A stretch of 64,000 bases of DNA from Vampirovibrio chlorellavorus (lineage in GTDB: Bacteria > Cyanobacteriota > Vampirovibrionia > Vampirovibrionales > Vampirovibrionaceae): positions 1 through 64,000 of the forward strand of contig LAPX01000004.1 of assembly GCA_001858525.1 (NCBI GenBank), given 5' to 3'. The translations under genes and the position numbers were made by a program. This document shows, piece after piece, positions 17,965 through 27,416 of the stretch. Within the stretch, counting starts at the first letter, position 1; every line of letters starts with the position of its first letter. Below the pieces are notes generated by a model. That model worked only from the letters and a program-made list of their open reading frames with translations. It ran no database searches and was not told the origin of the DNA.

Positions 17965-19512
17965 TTAGGAGGCAGAAGTCGCATGCACCTTCAGGATAGA
18001 AGGAGCGGTCATCTCTGGGGGCTGGGGAATGTTCAGCAAACTGAGAATGGTGGGAGAAATATCGCTTAAACTGAATTGGCGACTGCGATCCAGATCCAGT
18101 TCTGGCCGGTTGGAAATCAGGATAAGCGGCACCAGATTGGTGGTATGGGCCGTGTGCGGGCCACCGTTTTCATCCATCATCATTTCACAGTTACCGTGAT
18201 CGGCGGTGAGCAACAATACGCCATCCTGCTTCAAAACAGCTTCGGCAACCCGCTGAATGGCGTGATCAATGGCCTTCACCGCTTCTTCCGCCGCGGGTAA
18301 AATACCGGTATGGCCCACCATGTCGGGGTTAGCGAAGTTCACCACCAGAAAGTCGTATTTACCGCTGGCCAAGGCGTCGCAGACCACATCCGCCACCACG
18401 GAGACATTCATTTCCGGCTGCAAGTCGTAAGTGGCCACTTGGGGCGAAGGCACCATATGCCGATCTTCACCGGGATATGGCTTCTCAAAACCACCGTTAA
18501 AGAAGAAGGTCACGTGGGCGTATTTTTCGGTCTCGGCGGTGCGGAACTGGGTCAGCCCACGCTCGCTGAGGACTTCCGCCAAAATTTTATCCAGCTTTTG
18601 CTTGGGGTAGGCCACCGGCAGCGGGAATGTCTCATCGTACAGGGTCATACAGCCAAAATAGAGATTTTGCAGGATTTTAGGCCGATCAAAACCGATGAAA
18701 TCAGCCTGGGTAAAGGCCCGTGTTAACTGCCGGGCCCGATCTGGGCGGAAGTTAAAGAACAGAATGGCATCGCCGTCATTCATGCCTTCATAGGTAAAGT
18801 CGCAAACGGCGGGTTCTACAAACTCGTCAAAGCGCTCCTGGCGGTAGCTCCATAGCAAGGAATCCACACTAAAGGGATGCTTGCGGCCATTGGCAGACAC
18901 CAGGTTTTCATAGGCCTTTTGGGTGCGCTCCCAGCGATTGTCCCGATCCATGGCGTAATACCGGCCACTAATGGTGGCAATTTGCGGAAAATCCAAAGAC
19001 AGCAGCTTGGCTTCCACTTCCTGTAGATATTTTTCAGCACTTTGGGGCGAGACATCCCGGCCATCCAGAAAGGCATGTACCTTCACATTGGCCACAGACT
19101 GCTGTTTGCAAAAATCCAGCAAGGCCATCAATTGATTCAGGGCACTATGGACACCGCCATCGCTGACCAGCCCCATTAAGTGCAAAGCGCCGCCACTGTG
19201 CTTGACATGATTCATAGCGGACAGAAAAACCGGATTGGTAAAAAAGTCGCCATCGCGGATGGACTTGTTAATGCGCGTGATTTCCTGATAAACCACCCGC
19301 CCGGCCCCCATATTGAGGTGACCCACCTCAGAATTGCCCATTTGCCCATCCGGCAGACCCACCGCCTCACCCGAGGCTTCCAGGGCAATGTTGGGGTACT
19401 TGGCCAGCAACCCATCGTAATAAGAGGGTTCGGCCAGCTTAATGGCGTTGCCGGGAACTTCCTCTCGGATGCCCCAGCCGTCAAGAATCAGTAGTGCAAC
19501 GGTTTTTTTCAT
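17965..19512 (-). CDS. gpmI: 2,3-bisphosphoglycerate-independent phosphoglycerate mutase
   Basis: Interconverts 3- and 2-phosphoglycerate in glycolysis and gluconeogenesis, using two Mn ions. 515 residues, the normal length. N-terminal LLILDGWG (7-14) and MGNSEVGHLNMGAGR (59-73) place the metal-bound nucleophilic Ser at 61. Further motifs are HAFLDGRDVSPQSA, DRDNRWER, FFNFRPDRARQL, and the C-terminal metal sites NFANPDMVGHTG and LLTADHGNCE. The ATG at 19512 has no clear ribosome site. Divergent from ilvE, with about 38 bases between the two chosen starts. Together with pckA (38605) it suggests active gluconeogenesis. Confidence 0.96.
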   Translation of the reverse strand: MKKTVALLILDGWGIREEVPGNAIKLAEPSYYDGLLAKYPNIALEASGEAVGLPDGQMGNSEVGHLNMGAGRVVYQEITRINKSIRDGDFFTNPVFLSAMNHVKHSGGALHLMGLVSDGGVHSALNQLMALLDFCKQQSVANVKVHAFLDGRDVSPQSAEKYLQEVEAKLLSLDFPQIATISGRYYAMDRDNRWERTQKAYENLVSANGRKHPFSVDSLLWSYRQERFDEFVEPAVCDFTYEGMNDGDAILFFNFRPDRARQLTRAFTQADFIGFDRPKILQNLYFGCMTLYDETFPLPVAYPKQKLDKILAEVLSERGLTQFRTAETEKYAHVTFFFNGGFEKPYPGEDRHMVPSPQVATYDLQPEMNVSVVADVVCDALASGKYDFLVVNFANPDMVGHTGILPAAEEAVKAIDHAIQRVAEAVLKQDGVLLLTADHGNCEMMMDENGGPHTAHTTNLVPLILISNRPELDLDRSRQFSLSDISPTILSLLNIPQPPEMTAPSILKVHATSAS

Positions 19513-19550
19513 ATAATGTTAGGGTAGCACAGACGAAACGGGTAATAAAA

Positions 19551-20525
19551 GTGACGAACGAATTGAAATCCAGTACCGCCGGGGCAGCAAGCCAAGCCAG
19601 CGAACAAAAACTGGAATACGCTTATTTTCACGGAAAACTGGTTCCTTTTCAAGACGCCACGCTGGATTTGCGCAATCCGGCCTTTTTGTACGGCATCTCC
19701 CTGTTTGAGGGCATCCGTGGCTACTGGGTGCCCGAAAAGCGCCAGATTTCTGTCTTTCGAATGAAAGAGCATTACGAGCGCCTGCTGAAAAACAGCAATG
19801 TCTTCTACATGACCCCCGAGCTGAATCTGGACGAACTGTGCCAACTTACCGTGGATCTGATCCGCAAGAATCAGCACGACAGCGATATCTACATTCGCCC
19901 CACCCTCTACAAAAGCGGGGAAAGCATCACGCCCAGCCTGGAATACACCAGCACCGAGTTTTGCCTGTGGACCAAGCCCATGGGCGAGTATCTGGATTTG
20001 GAAAAAGGCCTAAGCGTTTGTGTCTCCAACTGGCGGCGCATCCCGGATAACAGCATTCCGGCCCGGGCCAAAGCGGGCGGCGCCTACATGAACACCGCGT
20101 TGGCAGTGACAGATGCCCGCAAAATGGGCTACGATGACGCCATTTTTCTGACCGGGGACGGCACCGTATCGGAGGGCAGCGCCATGAACCTGTTCCTGAT
20201 TCGGGACGGCAAGCTGCTGACTCCCAGCAAGACCGAGGACATTCTGGAAGGGGTAACCCGCCACACCATTATGACTCTCGCCAAGCAGGAACTGGGGCTG
20301 GACACTGAAGAGCGAACCATTGACCGCACCGAACTGTACCACGCCGATGAAGCATTCTTTTGTGGTACCGGGGCCCAGGTGGCAGCCATTGGCCATATTG
20401 ATAACCGTCCGGTGGGCAGCGGCAAGCCCGGCCCAATCACCCGCCAGATTCAGGAGCTGTACTTTAAAGTGGTCAAAAACCAACTGCCCCAGTACAGCCA
20501 CTGGTGTACCGTAATAGACGCCTAG
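19551..20525 (+). CDS. ilvE: Branched-chain amino acid aminotransferase IlvE (cyanobacterial type)
   Basis: PLP-dependent class IV aminotransferase for Leu, Ile and Val. I chose the GTG at 19551 (324 residues). The longer frame from 19494 would overlap the gpmI start. A TATAAT at 19512-19517 fits a promoter for this start. Signatures are FHGKLVPFQDATLDLRNPAFLYG, SLFEGIRGYW, IYIRPTLYKS, the PLP-lysine segment RAKAGGAYMN, and EGSAMNLFLI with EGVTRHTIM. The opening Y-F-x-G-K-x-V-P-F pattern is like cyanobacterial and archaeal IlvE. No ilvBCD or leu genes nearby. Confidence 0.92.
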   Translation: MTNELKSSTAGAASQASEQKLEYAYFHGKLVPFQDATLDLRNPAFLYGISLFEGIRGYWVPEKRQISVFRMKEHYERLLKNSNVFYMTPELNLDELCQLTVDLIRKNQHDSDIYIRPTLYKSGESITPSLEYTSTEFCLWTKPMGEYLDLEKGLSVCVSNWRRIPDNSIPARAKAGGAYMNTALAVTDARKMGYDDAIFLTGDGTVSEGSAMNLFLIRDGKLLTPSKTEDILEGVTRHTIMTLAKQELGLDTEERTIDRTELYHADEAFFCGTGAQVAAIGHIDNRPVGSGKPGPITRQIQELYFKVVKNQLPQYSHWCTVIDA

Positions 20526-20574
20526 CACCCGGTTGATTCACGCAAACCGGTCAAACAGGAAGAAATAAAGGCCC

Positions 20575-21360
20575 ATGAGCGATTCGCCCTGGATACCCAA
20601 GCCCATTATTCAGTTTTTGGATGAAGCCGGTGGGCTGTTTTTAAACCTGAAAGACAGCGCCCGCTTTTTGCTACGAGGACAAACCGACTGGCAAAAAACC
20701 CTGATGCAAACGGCCATGGTGGGTTTTGACTCTCTGGGGATGAGCGTGCTGATTTGCGTGATCACCGGCTCCGTGCTGGCCCTGCAAACGGCCTCCAAGT
20801 TCGCCCAGACCGGCACCGATTTTTACGTGGGCGGGTTGGTGGCCTTGGCTGTGGTTCGGGAATTGGGCCCCATTTTCACCTGTCTGTCGGTAGGCGCACG
20901 GGCCGGGACAGCCATCGCCGCGGAAATCGCCAATATGCAAGTGACCAGCCAAATTGATGCCCTGCGGGTCATGGGAGTCAGTCCGATTCGCTACCTGTTT
21001 TTGCCCCGACTGTTGGCCTGTATGATAGCCCTGCCTATGCTGACCATTATTGGCGAAGTGGCCGCCATTTTGGGCGGCATGCAAGTGGCATACTGGGTGG
21101 CGGGCCTGCATTACCACATGTACCTGGAGTCTGTGTGGTTGTTTGTGAAGCCCTATGACATCCGGGTCAGTTTACTAAAAGCCCTGATTTTCGGGGTAAT
21201 CCTGGCGGCTATTAGCTGCACCGTGGGCCTAAACGCCAAAGGCGGCGCCCGAGAAGTGGGACTTTCCACCACCAAAGCCGTGGTCTGGATCGCCATTACT
21301 ATCATCGTGGCCGACTTCTTTTTGACCTGGATTTTCTTTGGGACCTCCTACAGTGGATAA
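20575..21360 (+). CDS. MlaE/YrbE-type ABC transporter permease
   Basis: 261 residues with five or six membrane segments. The family pattern ALQTASKFAQTGTDFYVGGLVALAVVRELGPIFTCL is present in outline (about 67-103), as are VGARAGTAIAAEIANMQVTSQIDAL and PRLLACMIALPMLTIIGE. MlaE-type permeases work with an MlaF ATPase and an MlaD/TGD2 MCE protein to move phospholipids between the membranes of diderm bacteria; in cyanobacteria and chloroplasts the same family is TGD1. Neither partner is in the window, so they must be encoded elsewhere. AGGAAG lies upstream of the ATG, which is 49 bases after ilvE, so cotranscription is possible. Confidence 0.9.
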   Translation: MSDSPWIPKPIIQFLDEAGGLFLNLKDSARFLLRGQTDWQKTLMQTAMVGFDSLGMSVLICVITGSVLALQTASKFAQTGTDFYVGGLVALAVVRELGPIFTCLSVGARAGTAIAAEIANMQVTSQIDALRVMGVSPIRYLFLPRLLACMIALPMLTIIGEVAAILGGMQVAYWVAGLHYHMYLESVWLFVKPYDIRVSLLKALIFGVILAAISCTVGLNAKGGAREVGLSTTKAVVWIAITIIVADFFLTWIFFGTSYSG

Positions 21361-21369
21361 AGTAAAACC

Positions 21370-21945
21370 ATGACGCCTATTATCCTCACACCCAACCAAC
21401 CGCAAGACTTCATGCCGTCTACCTCCTATATCAGCTATAGTTCGCGGCCATCCATTGCACCCATTCAGGTGCAGGCTTGCTGGCGCTATCAAAGCCCCAG
21501 TTTCAGACCATCGCGAGTACCGGCAAGCCCAAAACCCTTGCCCCTGTTACTAGCCCTGCAAGGAGCAGGCATTCATCCGGCGGAAGGCAGCTGGATTCTC
21601 TATCAGTTGGCCAAAGACAATGATACGCCCTACCACGCGGCCCTGCTGATGAACGACAAAGCCTATGTGGTCAGCCAAAAGGACCGGGTATTCTACGGGA
21701 AACCCGGAAAGCTGGAACCCCAGCAGGTGGTAGATTCCTGGCGCACCAAATGCCTGAATGAGCAAACCCGTTATTTAAAAACCGATAGCGGTCTGGAAAT
21801 CACCATTCACGCTGAAAATGGACTGAAGCACAGTCTGGTAAAACGACGACTCACCAGTCGATTCAGTATTCCGCTCAATCCCAAAGCAGAGGCTCGCCTC
21901 CCTGCTTTTACCGGGCGCTTAACAGGACAAACTATAACGGCTTAG
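21370..21945 (+). CDS. Protein of unknown function
   Basis: 191 residues, not recognised. The first 55 residues are rich in Pro, Ser, Tyr and Gln and look unstructured. The central part (about 60-150: AEGSWILYQLAKD, YHAALLMNDKAYVVSQ, RVFYGKPGKL) reads like a small alpha/beta fold, and the tail is basic. There is no signal peptide or membrane segment. It starts 9 bases after the permease stop, suggesting cotranscription, and its 3' end overlaps the convergent methyltransferase gene by 14 bases. Confidence 0.6.
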   Translation: MTPIILTPNQPQDFMPSTSYISYSSRPSIAPIQVQACWRYQSPSFRPSRVPASPKPLPLLLALQGAGIHPAEGSWILYQLAKDNDTPYHAALLMNDKAYVVSQKDRVFYGKPGKLEPQQVVDSWRTKCLNEQTRYLKTDSGLEITIHAENGLKHSLVKRRLTSRFSIPLNPKAEARLPAFTGRLTGQTITA

Positions 21946-22657
21946 CGCAACCAAACACGGTCCACATCAACTTGCGCCAGTAGCAGTCGATGCTTATAAA
22001 TCCGCTCCGCTCCAGCCATTTAAAGTGATCGCTCAACGGGGCATAGTGATCATATTGTTCCGCATGCTCTGTCCACAGGGTTATATCCTGATCCTGGGCT
22101 CCATTTTGACGGGCCCAAACTTCCCAGCGGGCCATATTTTCCGACTGAATGGTCGCAGGCACATTCAGGGTTTCATCGGCACACCGGAACAGTCCGCCCG
22201 GTTTCAGCCATTGAAACATGCGCTCGTATAAAAGTGGCTTTTCACTATCCAGCAGGTGATGCAAAGCCATACTGGAAATCACCATGTCAAATTGTTGCGG
22301 TTCAAAGTCCAGGGCCATAAAGCCACTTTGCACCAAATGGATTTGCGCACCCTCTCCACCCAGTTTGACGGAGGCCTGCTTCAGCATATCTGCCGACAAA
22401 TCCACCAGCGTCAGCTTAGCGTTAGGAAAGCGCTCCTTCAGCAACACCGATAAATTGCCGGTGCCACAACCCAATTCCAGAATATGCGGCGGTTGCTTCG
22501 TGGCAAAAAAGCAATACCCCAATAGAGCATCAAACATCTCCACATAGGGCGGAATGGCCTTGCGAATACTGTCGTCATAAGCCTGGCTGACCTGATCAAA
22601 AAAGTCCCCCACAGAAACAGAATTAAACTGTAATGGCTGTGAAGAATCCGCCGTCAT
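21932..22657 (-). CDS. Class I SAM-dependent methyltransferase
   Basis: 241 residues. The SAM fold is shown by ILELGCGTGNLSVLLKERFP (motif I, about 59-78), LTLVDLSADML (motif II), and DMVISSMALHHL (motif IV). The opening FNSVSVGDFFDQVSQAYDD resembles UbiE/Trans-aconitate or BioC-like small-molecule methyltransferases. The substrate is unknown. GAGGGG lies 10 bases before the ATG. It sits downstream of fabF but is separated from it by a terminator, with a spacer of about 140 bases, so it is transcribed toward the convergent unknown gene from its own promoter. Confidence 0.85.
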   Translation of the reverse strand: MTADSSQPLQFNSVSVGDFFDQVSQAYDDSIRKAIPPYVEMFDALLGYCFFATKQPPHILELGCGTGNLSVLLKERFPNAKLTLVDLSADMLKQASVKLGGEGAQIHLVQSGFMALDFEPQQFDMVISSMALHHLLDSEKPLLYERMFQWLKPGGLFRCADETLNVPATIQSENMARWEVWARQNGAQDQDITLWTEHAEQYDHYAPLSDHFKWLERSGFISIDCYWRKLMWTVFGCAKPL

Positions 22658-22735
22658 GAATGATATTCCCCTCTTTCTCTTCTAACGCGCCGAATTCTCA
22701 TAGTAGCCTTGCTTTTGGGTAAGAGCAAGACCCAA

Positions 22736-22776
22736 TAAAAAAACCGCCTGCACTTTGTAGAATACAAGCGGTTTTT
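22736..22776 (-). terminator. Intrinsic terminator after fabF
   Basis: On the minus strand an AAAACCGC...GCGGTTTTTTT hairpin (plus 22736-22776) ends in seven T residues, 24 bases beyond the fabF stop. It closes the long yceD-to-fabF transcription unit. Confidence 0.85.
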
Positions 22777-22799
22777 GTAAATGACTTTGAAAGCGACGA

Positions 22800-24062
22800 C
22801 TAGTTACCGTGGTAACCCTTGAAGATCAAGGATGCATTATGTCCACCAAATCCAAAGGAATTAGACATAGCCACTTCCAGGGTATCCAGCTTACGAGCCT
22901 TGTGGGCAGTGTAATCCAGATCACATTGTTCATCCGGGTTATCCAGGTTAATGGTCGGCGGTACGATTTTATTAGAAATGGCCATCAAGGAAATAACCGC
23001 TTCAACCGCACCGGTGGCGCCCAACATATGACCCGTCATGCTCTTGGTGGAACTGAGAGCCAAACCCTGCTGCGCATGCTCGCCAAATACCCGCTTCACA
23101 GCCAGGGTTTCAGCCACATCGCCCAAGGGGGTGCTGGTGCCATGAACATTGATGTAATCCACTTTCTCCGCATCCAGCCCAGCATCCTGCAAGGCTAACT
23201 GCATCGCACGAGCGGCACCGTTCCCATCGGCACAAGGGGCGACAATGTCATTGGCATCGGCAGTTCGGCCATAACCAATAATTTCGCCCAGAATGTTGGC
23301 ACCACGAGCCTTAGCATGCTCCAGCTCTTCCAGAACCACAACGCCCGCGCCTTCTGAGATCACAAAGCCGTCACGGTCTTTGTCAAACGGTCGACTGGCC
23401 AACAAGGGCTCATCATACCGCTGGGACAAGGCCCGCATGGTGGTGAATCCGGCCACAGACAAGGAGGTAATGGGCGCTTCCGCACCACCGGCCATAATCA
23501 CATCCGCTTCCCCATACTGGATCATGCGGAACGCATCACCAATGGAGTTGGCACCAGTGGCACAGGCAGTGACCACAGACTGGTTCGGCCCCTTGGCATT
23601 GTACTCAATGGCAATCCAGCCACCGGCAATGTCACAAATCATCATAGGCACCAGGAATGGACTGCACTTATTGAAGCCCCGATCCAGAGAGTTTTTCATC
23701 TGGACTTCAATCGTTCCAATCCCACCAGCAGCACTACTGACTACCACGCCAAAGCGGTTGGGGTCTACAGCGCCTTCGTACAGTCCTGATTGCTCGTAAG
23801 CCATTTTGGCAGCGGCAACGGCAAACTGGGTGTAACGATCCATACGCCGGGATTCTTTTTTGTCCATGTAGTTTTCGGGGACAAAATCTGTGCAAATACC
23901 CGCGATTTTGCAGGTCATCTCTTCCGGAGGAACCAGGGTGTTTTCCCCAATGCCGGATCGACCGTTCACCAGATTATCCCACATGGTTTCCAAAGTGCTG
24001 CCAACCGGGGTCACAACACCCATACCGGTTACCACAACACGGCGCTTTCCAAAGTTTGCCAT
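22800..24062 (-). CDS. fabF: Beta-ketoacyl-ACP synthase II FabF
   Basis: Condensing enzyme that elongates acyl-ACP with malonyl-ACP. 420 residues. RRVVVTGMGVVTPVG (7-21) opens the thiolase fold. The catalytic Cys is in VVTACATGANSIGDA, and the two catalytic His are in NVHGTSTPLGD and TGHMLGATGAVEA. NSFGFGGHNASLIF closes the domain. It is the last gene of the fatty-acid cluster, 82 bases after acpP. Confidence 0.97.
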   Translation of the reverse strand: MANFGKRRVVVTGMGVVTPVGSTLETMWDNLVNGRSGIGENTLVPPEEMTCKIAGICTDFVPENYMDKKESRRMDRYTQFAVAAAKMAYEQSGLYEGAVDPNRFGVVVSSAAGGIGTIEVQMKNSLDRGFNKCSPFLVPMMICDIAGGWIAIEYNAKGPNQSVVTACATGANSIGDAFRMIQYGEADVIMAGGAEAPITSLSVAGFTTMRALSQRYDEPLLASRPFDKDRDGFVISEGAGVVVLEELEHAKARGANILGEIIGYGRTADANDIVAPCADGNGAARAMQLALQDAGLDAEKVDYINVHGTSTPLGDVAETLAVKRVFGEHAQQGLALSSTKSMTGHMLGATGAVEAVISLMAISNKIVPPTINLDNPDEQCDLDYTAHKARKLDTLEVAMSNSFGFGGHNASLIFKGYHGN

Positions 24063-24144
24063 GATCTTTTAACAGGACCTTATCGTTGATGTGCAATACA
24101 ATCGGCGCAGGCCCAAATGGAGCCCAACCGTGTAGAAGCGTTAA

Positions 24145-24393
24145 TTACTTCTGGTTTTTCTCAATGTAGCTGACAGCGTCTTGAACGGTCTGAATTTTCT
24201 CAGCTTCTTCATCCGGAATTTCGGTACCGAACTCTTCTTCAAAAGCCATAACCAATTCAACGGTATCCAGAGAGTCAGCACCCAAGTCTTGGCTAAAGTT
24301 AGCTTCAGGAGTGACTTCAGCTTCGTCGACGCTCAACTGTTCCACGATAACTTTTTTAACGCGTTCGAATACGGTTTGAGTGGCGTTGCCCAT
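24145..24393 (-). CDS. acpP: Acyl carrier protein
   Basis: Carries growing acyl chains on a phosphopantetheine arm. The start is the ATG at 24393, because GGAG lies 9 bases before it; the longer frame begins at a TTG inside that ribosome site. 82 residues, acidic. The modified Ser is in [19 protein letters not shown], the standard DSL motif. It lies between fabG and fabF as in many bacteria. Confidence 0.97.
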   Translation of the reverse strand: MGNATQTVFERVKKVIVEQLSVDEAEVTPEANFSQDLGADSLDTVELVMAFEEEFGTEIPDEEAEKIQTVQDAVSYIEKNQK

Positions 24394-24516
24394 TGTTTTA
24401 ATCTCCAATTACAGATTATTAACAGTAAAACCTAACGAGTTGGTTTGGGTGAAGGTAAACAGTTTGACTGGCTTTTATTGTCTGAAGCTCAGCAAACTAC
24501 AAGTCTTTTGCAGGAT

Positions 24517-25251
24517 TTAGAAAACCAGACCGCCATCCACATGAATGACTTGGCCGGTTATATAATCCCCAGATGTTATCAAAAAGAGAACAGCCTTGGC
24601 AATATCTTCCGGCGCGCCCAGTCGGCCCAAGGGAATATGTTGCAGCAACTGTTCCTTGGGAACGCTTTCGGTCATGTCGGTTTCGATAAAGCCCGGGGCC
24701 ACCACATTGGCAGTCACACCACGGCTACCAAACTCCTTGGCCAGAGACTTGGTAAAGCCAATCAGTCCGGCTTTACTGGCGGCGTAGTTGGCCTGACCGG
24801 CGTTACCAAAGACACCCACCACGCTGGAAATATTTACAATGGTGCCTGAGCGCTGCTTCAACATAATGCGAGAAGCGGCCCGGCAGGTGTAAAAGGCGCC
24901 CGCCAAGTTGGTATCAATGACCTTGGCCCAATCCTCATCGCTCATGCGCATCAACAAGCCATCGCGGGTAATACCGGCATTGTTAACCAAAGCATCAATG
25001 CGCCCAAAGCGCTTATGAGCCTGCTCAATCAAAGCCTGGGCGTCGGTCACACTGGCGGCGTCCGATTTGACAGCCAGGGCATCCACGCCAAAGCCTTTGA
25101 CCATGGCTTCCACTTCCTCAGCGGCGGCCTGATTCGACGCATAGCTGAAAGCCACGTTATAGCCAGCCTCAGCCAGTGCTTTCACGATAGCCCGACCAAT
25201 GCCACGGCTACCGCCGGTCACGATGGCTGCTTTACCTGATTGATTGCTCAT
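24517..25251 (-). CDS. fabG: 3-oxoacyl-ACP reductase FabG
   Basis: NADPH-dependent reduction of 3-oxoacyl-ACP. 244 residues. Short-chain dehydrogenase fold with VTGGSRGIGRAI (11-22), NNAGITRDGLLMRM, the catalytic Ser in VNISSVVG, and Tyr/Lys in NYAASKAGL. The C-terminal PGFIETDMT and GQVIHVDGG are typical of FabG. Located between fabD and acpP in the cluster, with gaps of 53 and 123 bases. Confidence 0.96.
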   Translation of the reverse strand: MSNQSGKAAIVTGGSRGIGRAIVKALAEAGYNVAFSYASNQAAAEEVEAMVKGFGVDALAVKSDAASVTDAQALIEQAHKRFGRIDALVNNAGITRDGLLMRMSDEDWAKVIDTNLAGAFYTCRAASRIMLKQRSGTIVNISSVVGVFGNAGQANYAASKAGLIGFTKSLAKEFGSRGVTANVVAPGFIETDMTESVPKEQLLQHIPLGRLGAPEDIAKAVLFLITSGDYITGQVIHVDGGLVF

Positions 25252-25304
25252 ACTCTAAACTGCTTTCCTTGACAAACTTGATTGAAAAGAGGCCTTAACT
25301 CAAG

Positions 25305-26255
25305 CTAGGCGCTGACCAAAGCCGCGTTCAGCTCGGCACTGACCGCTTCCAGAGAGGCTATATCCAGCACATTGTAAATGCGCACGTCCGGGAACATTTT
25401 TTTGACCATCCCGGTCAAAACCTTGCCCGGCCCGAACTCGATCACCGTATCCACGCCTTCGTCCTGAATCATGCGGGTCATGGTCTGGGTCCAACGCACC
25501 GAGTGATCGATTTGCTGGCCCAGTTTTTTCTGAGCCTCTGGGCCCGCCGTGGTCAAAGCGGCATCCACGTTGGTAATAACGGGAACAGCGGCATTTTCAA
25601 AGGTAAAATCGCTCAAATAGCCCGCAAAAGATTCAGCAGCCGGGGTCATCAACGGAGAGTGAAAGGCTCCTCCCACCGGCAAAGGCATTACCCGCTTGGC
25701 CCCAGCCTCTTTCAACTTCACGGATACTTCCTCCACCGCTTGCGGCGTTCCGGAAATAACCACTTGGCCATCGGTGTTGTAGTTGGCCACAGCAATCACC
25801 GCGTGGCTGGCTTGGCGATACGCTGTTACCACGGCATCCACAGCATCCCCGTTCAAGCCAAGGACGGCACTCATGGCCCCAGTGGGTGCCGCTTCCATTA
25901 ATTCGGAGCGACGTTTAACCAACTGCGCGGCAGCTTCCAGAGAAATCACGCCTGCGGCATACAAGGCACCGTATTCACCCAGACTATGTCCGGCCAAAAC
26001 GGATGGCTGAAGCTGGCATTTTTCTCGAAACAGGTTCAGAGCGGCAATGGAGGTGGCCAAAATGGCTGGCTGGGTGTACAAAGTGCGTCGCAACTCTGTC
26101 TCCGGGCCTTCAAAACAAACCTGGCTCAAGTTAGGAGCCACGATGCGATCAAAAGCCTCATAGACCTTACGACCAGTGGGCGTTTCGGCGAAATCCCGAC
26201 CCATGCCAACCGATTGAGAACCCTGACCGGGAAACACAAAGGCAACTTTACTCAT
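25305..26255 (-). CDS. fabD: Malonyl-CoA:ACP transacylase FabD
   Basis: Loads malonyl groups onto ACP. I place the start at the ATG 26255; a GTG directly before it gives one more residue, and AAGGG lies 9 bases upstream of the ATG. VAFVFPGQGSQSVGMG opens the protein. The nucleophile Ser is in AGHSLGEYGALYAAG, and His is in GGAFHSPLM. Gln of GQGSQ and the Arg of KRRSELM complete the active site. About 316 residues, normal. Confidence 0.96.
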   Translation of the reverse strand: MSKVAFVFPGQGSQSVGMGRDFAETPTGRKVYEAFDRIVAPNLSQVCFEGPETELRRTLYTQPAILATSIAALNLFREKCQLQPSVLAGHSLGEYGALYAAGVISLEAAAQLVKRRSELMEAAPTGAMSAVLGLNGDAVDAVVTAYRQASHAVIAVANYNTDGQVVISGTPQAVEEVSVKLKEAGAKRVMPLPVGGAFHSPLMTPAAESFAGYLSDFTFENAAVPVITNVDAALTTAGPEAQKKLGQQIDHSVRWTQTMTRMIQDEGVDTVIEFGPGKVLTGMVKKMFPDVRIYNVLDIASLEAVSAELNAALVSA

Positions 26256-26276
26256 CACGTCAAACCCTTTTCAAGA

Positions 26277-27416
26277 CTAAACTGAAGCGGCTTCCCGCTG
26301 TTTCAAGTCGTTCCGGTGCTGATTCATCTCATCCTTGAGGTGCTGAGGCAACCGCTGATCCACTGCGGTCCAGCGCATCACGCTGGTGGCCCAAGCCAAA
26401 CCCGCACCAAAACCACACATCACCATTAAATCACCCGGCTTCACCCGTCCTTGCAGGACAGCCTCATTCAATGCAATAGGAATAGAAGCCGCAGAAGTGT
26501 TTCCGAAGCGGTCCAGATTCACGATCAAACGCTCTTCCGGAATATTCAACTTCTCGGACATAGCCTGCATAATACGAATGTTGGCCTGGTGCAGAATGAC
26601 GTGATCAATTTCCTCAATATTCAATCCAGCCCGATTCAACACTTCCTGAATCGACTTGGGCACCACGCCGACGGCGAATTTAAAGACTTCCCGACCGTTC
26701 ATATAAACGTAGTCATTCACCGGGGTTTTCGGCTCCACCAACGGGCAATTTTCCGCCTGGGTAAACAGGGTTAATTCCATGCCCTTGGTGCCATCCAGAT
26801 GTAAATCACTGGCCAAAATGTTATCGGGCGCGCCATGCTCGGCCTTTAACAAGGCCGCTCCAGCCCCATCCCCAAAGAGGATGCAAGTATTGCGATCGTG
26901 CCAGTTGGTATAACGAGAATGAATATCGGCACCGATAACCAGCGCCGTCTTACACATGCCAGTCTTCAGGAATTGCTGAGCCACGATGAGGCCGTACACA
27001 AAACCGGAGCAGGCCAAAGCCATATCGAAACCAGCCGCATTAATAGCGCCAATGGCGGTTTGCACCTGACAGGCTACCGCCGGGTAAATGGTATCGGGCG
27101 TTGAGGAGGCCACAATAATCAGCTCCACTTCGGAGCCTTCCATGCCCGCGCTGGCCAAGGCCTGCATGGCTGCTTCAATGGCCAAATCGGCCACACTTTC
27201 ATCGCCGGAAACCACGTAACGGGTTTTAATCCCGGTTCTGGACTGAATCCACTCATCGGAAGTGTCCACCAGGGTGGCAATGTCATCGTTGCTAATGCAG
27301 CGAGCGGGGACATGCGCGCCAATACCGGCCAAACTAATCCCGTACCCATAGGGGTTGGTTAAAGACGCCTGTCCGTTTAACGCACCCTGATTCAACTCTC
27401 TATTAGGAGTGGTCAT
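26277..27416 (-). CDS. fabH: Beta-ketoacyl-ACP synthase III FabH
   Basis: Starts each fatty acid by joining acetyl-CoA to malonyl-ACP. I chose the ATG at 27416 (379 residues), with AGGAAGGG upstream inside the end of plsX. The longer frame from 27530 only reads plsX in another frame. Catalytic Cys in DMALACSGFVYG, His in VILHQANIRIM, Asn in DRFGNTSAASIP. It is longer than the usual 310-330 residues, with about 25 extra N-terminal residues and a charged tail of roughly 35. It overlaps plsX by 14 bases, indicating coupled translation. Confidence 0.95.
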   Translation of the reverse strand: MTTPNRELNQGALNGQASLTNPYGYGISLAGIGAHVPARCISNDDIATLVDTSDEWIQSRTGIKTRYVVSGDESVADLAIEAAMQALASAGMEGSEVELIIVASSTPDTIYPAVACQVQTAIGAINAAGFDMALACSGFVYGLIVAQQFLKTGMCKTALVIGADIHSRYTNWHDRNTCILFGDGAGAALLKAEHGAPDNILASDLHLDGTKGMELTLFTQAENCPLVEPKTPVNDYVYMNGREVFKFAVGVVPKSIQEVLNRAGLNIEEIDHVILHQANIRIMQAMSEKLNIPEERLIVNLDRFGNTSAASIPIALNEAVLQGRVKPGDLMVMCGFGAGLAWATSVMRWTAVDQRLPQHLKDEMNQHRNDLKQREAASV

